NCBI GenBank assembly: GCA_000708835.1
Contig: DF237339.1
Span: forward strand, 22,922-86,921
DNA length: 64,000 nt
DNA from: Klebsormidium nitens
Taxonomy: Eukaryota; Streptophyta; Klebsormidiophyceae; Klebsormidiales; Klebsormidiaceae
Direction of reading: 5' to 3'
The notes beneath the pieces were generated by a model. It saw only the letters and a program-made list of their open reading frames with translations, did no database searches and was not told the DNA's origin. Position 1 is the stretch's first letter. Every line of letters begins with the position of its first letter. This document shows, piece by piece, positions 58,124 through 64,000 of this stretch. The translations under genes were made by a program, and so were the position numbers.

Positions 58124-61100
58124 CTATGGCAGACTTGCCAATTCTTTCAGTGCTTGGGCGCGTCCAATAGCGGCGAGCACCCGTGGCCCCTTTACACTGT
58201 TGTACTCCTCCACCATCACCTTTGAAACGGTCAGAATATTTATGACCGTGCTGACAACCAGGAACGACGCAGCCGCCCTGGCCAAAAACCATACGACGTT
58301 CGCGTTCGTAGCATGATTGTCGCCCCTAGGACAGAACCTGGCAAGAGAGGGAAACACACCCTTCATAACAGGGGAACACCTTCAAGTGGAGGAGACTTCC
58401 GGTCTCTCAAACAACGGTATCACCTAACCAGTCTGCCAACCATGTGTTAAACAGAGGGAAGCATGATGAAGATGTTGAGCAGTCAACTGGTCAAGGATCG
58501 ATCATAGGCGACACTCGGTGTACTCAAACCCCACAAAAATCCTGCCAAGTGGTTAGGCGTGTTCCATCGCGGGTTCTCAGGCTCCATTTGCTTTTTCGAA
58601 AGCCTTGAAATAATCATTGGGCTTTGAAGGATACGAATTATCGAACACGTCTGTACACGGATGGAAGTCTGCACATAATCCTTGTGGCGAACCAATGCCT
58701 CGTACAATCATGGGCCCTCAGAATGACAGACTGCAAAATAAATACATAGACCATTCCTTTTGAGAGCACAATAGGTAGACCGTAATTGGTCATCATGTTA
58801 GCTGCCAGTTCCGAGGCGACCAGATCGTCGAGCAAATTAAGGAAGAAAACACGACAATTGGTCTATCACGATGGATAATTACAAAAGCTGGACACTAGTG
58901 ACAATACGAACTTCACCTGCTCTCCAAGTTGTAGAAGTAGAAAGCGCAGCTGACGGCAGTTGCAGCGCAAAGCGCGTACATCAAATAAGCGGAGCTGCAA
59001 CGGAGCACCCTTTTGAAGAAGATAGTCCCGGCATTTCGAAGGATGCATTGGTAACACCCTTTGCTCAGAAGATGTGCAACATCCTGAGGTGGTCTGACGT
59101 CCGCAGGGTCTGCAAGCAGTCGATGCACCATTTAGATCAAGAGCATGTGGTATCCAAACGGGGTTTGTGTCCCAGCAACAATTGTAAGGCCTGGAACCCG
59201 CTACAGTACTATGGCATGCAAGCACCCGACGATCAAGGGGACTGCCTAAATCCATGTAAGCTAGCCTACCAATAGCCGATAGCGCAGGTGGATTTATGGA
59301 TTACGATGCAGCACGATGGGGCAGATGCTTCGCGGATTGACAGCTCAAAGCAGGCAATTGAGTCTTTGATATCGCAGATCAGGTGTATGACCGAAACCCC
59401 CAATTTTTGCACACCTATCTTGTCTCCAGCCGAAGCTGATGGCTCGTTGCTTCCAGGCTCTCTCTTTGCTTGGCATCGCTGGCAAGTGAAGCCTTCCGGC
59501 AAGCGGACTTCCAATCCCAACGCTACGGAATCCGCTAAGAACTTCCAAGGCTGCACCCACAAACCGGACTGCATCGTTTGCGGCTTTCAGAAGAAGTGAT
59601 TCAAGACTTCACACAGAGTGCAAAGTCCAACAAAAGAAGTCAAACGGCTTGACGAACAATAGACTTCAAAGCCTGGGTAAAGACAGAGGGGAGGACACGA
59701 AGACATTGCTAAGCGCTTAGCCTGAGGAATGGCTGTGAATACAGTCAATCGGGAGACTGCCATTTACACCGGTTTTTCAAGCAGAAGCAATAGATACTGA
59801 GCTACCGCTGAACATTTAAGCGAACATAGACGTATCTGCTTCATGGGATTACAACAAAACGAACTAGTATGCGAAGGAGGTACACTTGACCACTCACCGA
59901 CAGCTTGACAATATCCCCGACGAGCGACGACACATAGACACATGCCAGGAGGCCTGTTACTGACAGCGCAAGATACATATTGGCTACGATTTCTTGGTAG
60001 CGCCAAGCCGAGTCGGAGACCTCGCAGCTCCTCATGGGGTCAGTAGAATTTAGAAGGCCCTGTACCCAGCGGAGTTGGCCGGGGATGTCCAACTTGGTGC
60101 AGCAGGGGGGCCACTCCGAAGGGGAGACGAGCGGGTTGCAACAGCGCGGAGTCGGGTTACCGGCGAAAGTGAAGGCCTGGCAGCAGTTCTCCTGGATGAG
60201 AAGGTCGCTGCTCTGGTTCCTGATAAGAAGATACGTGGCTCAGGTTCTGAGGATCGTAGAGACTGGTAGGACGAACCAGCCAGGGTTCTCAAATTTGTCT
60301 GGTTGCCTTGACGCCCTCTTTGAATCCTGCGCTGCAGCATCGACTACAATAGCTTGCTTTCACTATTTCACCAGAAGGGCACCAAACCAACACTGGTACG
60401 CCTGGCGAGGTACACAAATCTCCAGGTGGAGGACACCGTAATTTGAACCAGCTTGAGACGCCATGAATGACAAGTGCGCATTCCAAACATTGTCAGTGAT
60501 TCGGAAAGGCTCGCAAAAGAGGAAAAGCGCATACCTGTTGAAGCTTCCAGCCACGGCAGCGAGCACAGCAGTTATAAAGGCTGCATACAGCGCTAGGATC
60601 TGAAAGACGTCCTTGCGCTTCACATCGATCAGACGCTTTTTCTCGGCGTACACCCGCTCGCCGCTTTTTCCTTGCAGTGCTTCCTTCAGCTTGTCAATTT
60701 GTTCTGCAAACAAAGTGTGTCGGAGGGGTGATCAGTCAAACAAGAGCAGTCGTAATGACGCCAGTGAAAACGGACTCAGGTCTTTATATAGGTCAGGATT
60801 TCACCCCTTACTCAATGAGGTTAACCAAAGGCAAGTAAGAGCTCCATTCTGCTCCAATTGGCAATCAATGTATACGAGACTGTCAAACCCTAGACGAAGC
60901 ACCACCAGGCAAGCTCCTATTCAAAGCTCGATGCTTGTGCAAACGCATCCATTGGACTCCATCTTTAACGCAGCTCAGCCTCACTGATTAGCAAAGAGAT
61001 CGAGATAATGAACGACTTTTCCAGCTTTCGTACTTTGACATGACCTTTTCTTTTTCTGCTAGAACTGAAACTCATCGTTTCCTTCTCTGCCACTCAAAAC

Positions 61101-62036
61101 ACATGGCTTGCTATTGAAACCCTTGGACCTTACTTGATTTGACTTGCTTGAAAGGAATACATCAATCATGCATTGCATGTCTTAAGATTGAAGAGTACAT
61201 TTCCCCTTGCCCCACGACTCTCATGTATCTTGCAACTTAAGAAAGTGTTGGGATTCAAACTTTGCATTTTCTCTAGCTTCCGCTTCTTTTCTTCGGCCCT
61301 CTTGATGGGGTCCCTCTGCGCTCTGGAATCATGACTCCGCATGAAGAAGCCTGTCATGCCAGACCCTGGAAAACCGATTACTGTACGCTGAGCATAAAGT
61401 TCAATCTCAGATCCTTCGTCAACGAGAACTGCAGAATGTTGGAGGCAAGCAGAACGCAAGCAATGAGATTGTCAGCTTTGGAGATTTGAATGCACAGTGG
61501 CCAGCTTTTCTTGTGGTGTTTTTATGATCGAGAGATGGCTCCTGGCTACATTCAAACATGTAGCAATGATGGAAACCCAGACCGCTGGATGTGGCCTGAT
61601 TGTGCAGGTGGGGTGCGCTTTGCCAGCTAGCAAAAAGACTTTTAATGGCCTACGCATCTCTTACAAGGACTCGGACAGTTGAAAACGAAGAAGATAATGG
61701 CACCTATGGAACATCATGGAACCTAACAACCACTGCCAGTTCGTGTTCTCCACTGCTGCTTTTGAAACTATCGACTTAAGACCCAGACGACAACCAAAAT
61801 GCACTCTGGATGTCATCAAATTGTACAATTGTTCTGTAGGGTGGATTCTCTTCCTCTTCAGGTCAAACAGGAAACTGAGGGAGTCCTCATGGCAACCTAG
61901 GGTCCTCACCCGAGCTTCCGCCGGTCTCCATGTTCCGAGGGCTGGAATTATTAGGTATGTTGGGAGCACTAGAACCCAAGGGGGTCCCAGCCTCAACATC
62001 CTTGTCGCCGTTGTGGTTGAGCTCCTGAGGAGAGGT
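58124..62036 (-). CDS. Unrecognised multi-pass membrane protein with juxtamembrane coiled coil, 5' part incomplete
   Basis: Exons that fit in phase, in transcript order: 62036-61910, 61365-61261, 60703-60535, 60219-59898, 58994-58917, 58730 to about 58655, and 58325-58124 with the stop. The visible protein starts Ser/Pro/Asn-rich (PQELNHNGDKDVEAGTPLGS). A charged coiled coil follows (KRAEEKKRKLEKMQ running into KQIDKLKEALQGKSGERVY). Then come a membrane helix (VFQILALYAAFITAVLAAVA), a Cys-rich loop of about 80 residues with three Cys-Cys pairs, a second helix (MYLALSVTGLLACVYVSSLV), and a C-terminal helix in ARAAASFLVVSTVINILTVS. Cys-Cys pairs recall tetraspanins, but the loop follows the first helix, which does not fit that fold. 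The joins near 61261 and 58655 use weak donors. I recognise no family. The start codon lies upstream and is unresolved. Confidence 0.5.
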
Positions 62037-64000
62037 CTGTGAAAGTTATTTTTTGATCAGCAGCATATGCACTGTTGGCCTGTCAACTTTGATGCCTTCC
62101 TAACAGTGCTGAGCTATCGCAGCATTGCTTCCACTGCTGAGCTATCACAGCATTGCTACCACTGAGGACTTGCGGTGATTGCGTAAGACAATGTCAACAT
62201 CAGCGAAGCACTCCGAACTTGCTCCCAAGAGCAAAGCTAAGATAAATAAGTGATATCCAACACAGACGATGAGTCCAACCATGACTTTGAACATATGAAA
62301 AGAAGGGGCTGTCAAAGCTTGCCACAATCTTGCAAGATTTTTCTATGTGCAATGGCACCACATGGCTTCCGTCAGCCTCTCACCGTCCCCATGACTTGGT
62401 TGGTCCCTCTTAGAAGGTGATGAATCAGAAGAGAACCTATCACTTTGGTTGCGGTTGCCGGTACCTGCAGCAGGCATCATGTCTTTCCAGTCCAGTGATC
62501 TGTTTATGTGAAATAATCTGGAGGTCACCAAAGATGGAGAGTGATTGGAAGGAACAAAAGATGGGGTGCTTCACAGAAGAATGGTAGCCAAACATTGATA
62601 TGTAACGAATAGCATGAGGTAGTACTAGTCACTTGCTGGACCAGCTTTCATTAAGTTTTCCAATTATCACATTCTCCTTACACATATACTCTCGAAGTAA
62701 GCAGCAGTAGGCAGTTTTGTTCACATCTGGTTGACCAGCACTTTCAGCCAGATTTTGCACATCAAATGCTCAAGAAGGCTTGACAAACGCTTGCTCCAAA
62801 CCTTTATTCATGAGAAGTTGCGACACCCCCAGATGTCAATGCTGCTGACTCATAGGACTCATGCAAAGGAAAAGCAAGGCTTACTCGGCAGGAGCGCCTG
62901 CTTAAAACTGCTGTAATGTAGGACTAATGTAGCTCAATCTCCTACAAGATGCACAGGCTCCCCCTCGCAAACAGCTGATTGTCAAACCACATTGATTCTA
63001 GCGAGACTACTTTCAATCTAAGTGGCACACAAAATGAGGGGTTGTGGATGTGCCAACACCCTACAAGAGGTTTGCTTCCATGGAGATGAGGTAGATTTAC
63101 AATGTTACAATCTTGCCTGAGCAGCTGCTTGTCAGGAAACTTCAATGGGGAGGTCTTCGAAAGCTACTAGTGGCTTTCTGAACCAGGCTATGAAAGAAGG
63201 TGCTGGAGCTTCATACAAGATTTAGCTAGTAAATAAGCAGGCTTCCAGCTGCCCCGCCGCCGCCTGTTGAGCGCTGTCGATGCTGCTTCGCCACATTGGC
63301 CCACCATCGGCCCTGCTGGATCAATTCAGCAGAACTCCTTCACCTCCTCGTTGCGAGCATCAGAAGGCTGGTGAGCGCCTCCATGAGCAGCTGCATAACG
63401 AAGCTCTGGAAGCCAAAGCAGAATGGCCTGCAGATCCATTATGCACTTCGCGCGCTTCGCTCGAGCTAGACCAGATTGTGTTCAAAGCTATCCTTGAAGG
63501 GAGTGCTGGCTCAGCCTGGATCGAACACGCGCAAGTAATATTCAATCATGGGCAATTGAATGAAAATGGCCTCCCGAGTCCCGACTCCCGAGTCCCGAAT
63601 AAACCGGGAGGCATTTTCGGGTTCGCTTGACCGTACTGGACCAATATTGAACACCAGGCATGACGACATCAATCAACGGTGTGGATTGACCAAAAGATGA
63701 ATCGACGGGCTGGGGTCTTCAAAGTCAAGGGCAAGGTGTGCCACGCGGCCACGTTAACAGGCGGTACATCCAAGTTGGTAAAGGTATAGCCAATGGATCA
63801 CGAATATGAAATAGGTAGCCTAAACATACCGCCGAAATTGACATGTCCTGCTCGCGCACAAAGGCAGCCGGGGCAACCTTGCGTTCCAAGCCATGCAGTC
63901 CTGGAGTCTGGGTAGGTAAGTCGTACCTTTTGCCTGTTACAGTTGAGGCGCTCAAGGCCTTACAATTTCGGCTTGCGAAGCCCTTGGGTACTGGTCAAAA
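62037..64000. other. Right edge: possible further minus-strand exons, otherwise unassigned
   Basis: Two open minus-strand segments end in good donors. One, about 62520-62386, contains SLDWKDMMPAAGTGNRNQSD before GTGAGA. The other, about 63985-63834, contains YDLPTQTPGLHGLERKVAPA before GTATGT. Either could be 5' exons of the membrane-protein gene or of a gene beyond the window, but the first does not match the phase of the exon at 62036. A plus-strand frame at 63280-63630 has no support. Short CGAGTCCCGA-type repeats lie at about 63575-63600. Confidence 0.3.
62104..62163. repeat. Two-copy tandem repeat of about 30 bp
   Basis: TGCTGAGCTATC(G/A)CAGCATTGCT occurs twice in direct succession, with spacer TCCAC or ACCAC. 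It lies in a presumed intron or leader of the membrane-protein gene. Confidence 0.8.

Noticed and set aside
58871-59600. Two successive plus-strand open frames (58871-59275 and 59288-59599)
   Set aside because: They overlap a better-supported minus-strand exon (58994-58917) and have no recognisable motifs. Both strands are open here by chance.
58124-62036. Tetraspanin for the membrane protein
   Set aside because: Cys-Cys pairs are present, but the Cys-rich loop follows the first helix and is preceded by a long coiled coil; the CCG signature and helix order of tetraspanins are missing.
63280-63630. Plus-strand 116-codon frame that looked slightly gag-like
   Set aside because: No zinc knuckle, protease or polymerase motif and no long terminal repeats nearby; a short helical stretch alone is not evidence.
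1-64000. CRISPR arrays, operons, bacterial insertion sequences
   Set aside because: The window is clearly eukaryotic nuclear DNA with spliceosomal introns; the only regular array (41420-42600) is an intronic tandem repeat without spacers.

Overview
The window is nuclear DNA of a photosynthetic, intron-rich eukaryote, most likely a streptophyte (charophyte-type) green alga or a seedless land plant with motile cells. A phosphoribulokinase with an N-terminal transit-like extension and both redox cysteine pairs shows a plastid-bearing green lineage. Three genes of cilium or centriole type show flagellated cells. Exons are GC-rich, introns are mostly 200-600 bp with GT-AG borders, and introns and gaps are AT-richer. 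I cannot name the species from sequence alone.

Layout, with exon models rebuilt by hand from splice signals and reading phase: VPS15 C-terminal half (+, 1-4350, cut by the window edge); tafazzin-like acyltransferase (-, 5807-9464); small single-pass SelS/VIMP-like protein (+, 10221-10944); TMEM208/SND2 (-, 12204-14119); a doubtful small gene (-, 14.8-15.4 kb); SAGA subunit ADA1/TADA1 (+, 17089-18375, intronless); CCDC191-like protein with Sfi1-type Trp motifs (-, 19527-29406, 14 exons); queuosine-nucleotide N-glycosylase QNG1 (+, 30113-33235); phosphoribulokinase PRK (+, 34495-38502); a second, larger Sfi1-repeat coiled-coil protein (-, 40276-50023, 9 exons); a SPATA4-type CH domain joined to a JHY-like C-terminus (+, 51400-56886, 10 exons); and an unrecognised multi-pass membrane protein (-, 58124 to at least 62036).

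The genes do not form one pathway. They cover endosomal PI3-kinase regulation, cardiolipin remodelling, ER targeting, chromatin acetylation, queuosine salvage and the Calvin cycle. The exception is the cilium/centriole theme: two Sfi1-type proteins and the CH-JHY protein lie within about 37 kb. Apart from the QNG1-PRK tandem, the recognised genes alternate in strand, giving five convergent gaps of about 1.2-1.8 kb and four divergent gaps. All five convergent gaps carry islands rich in CATGCATG/GCATGC palindromes and TATATA runs, one of them with a 757-bp inverted-repeat element. That pattern, the repeated duplication of 3' splice sites inside the two Sfi1-type genes, and the CH-JHY architecture are the most unusual things seen.
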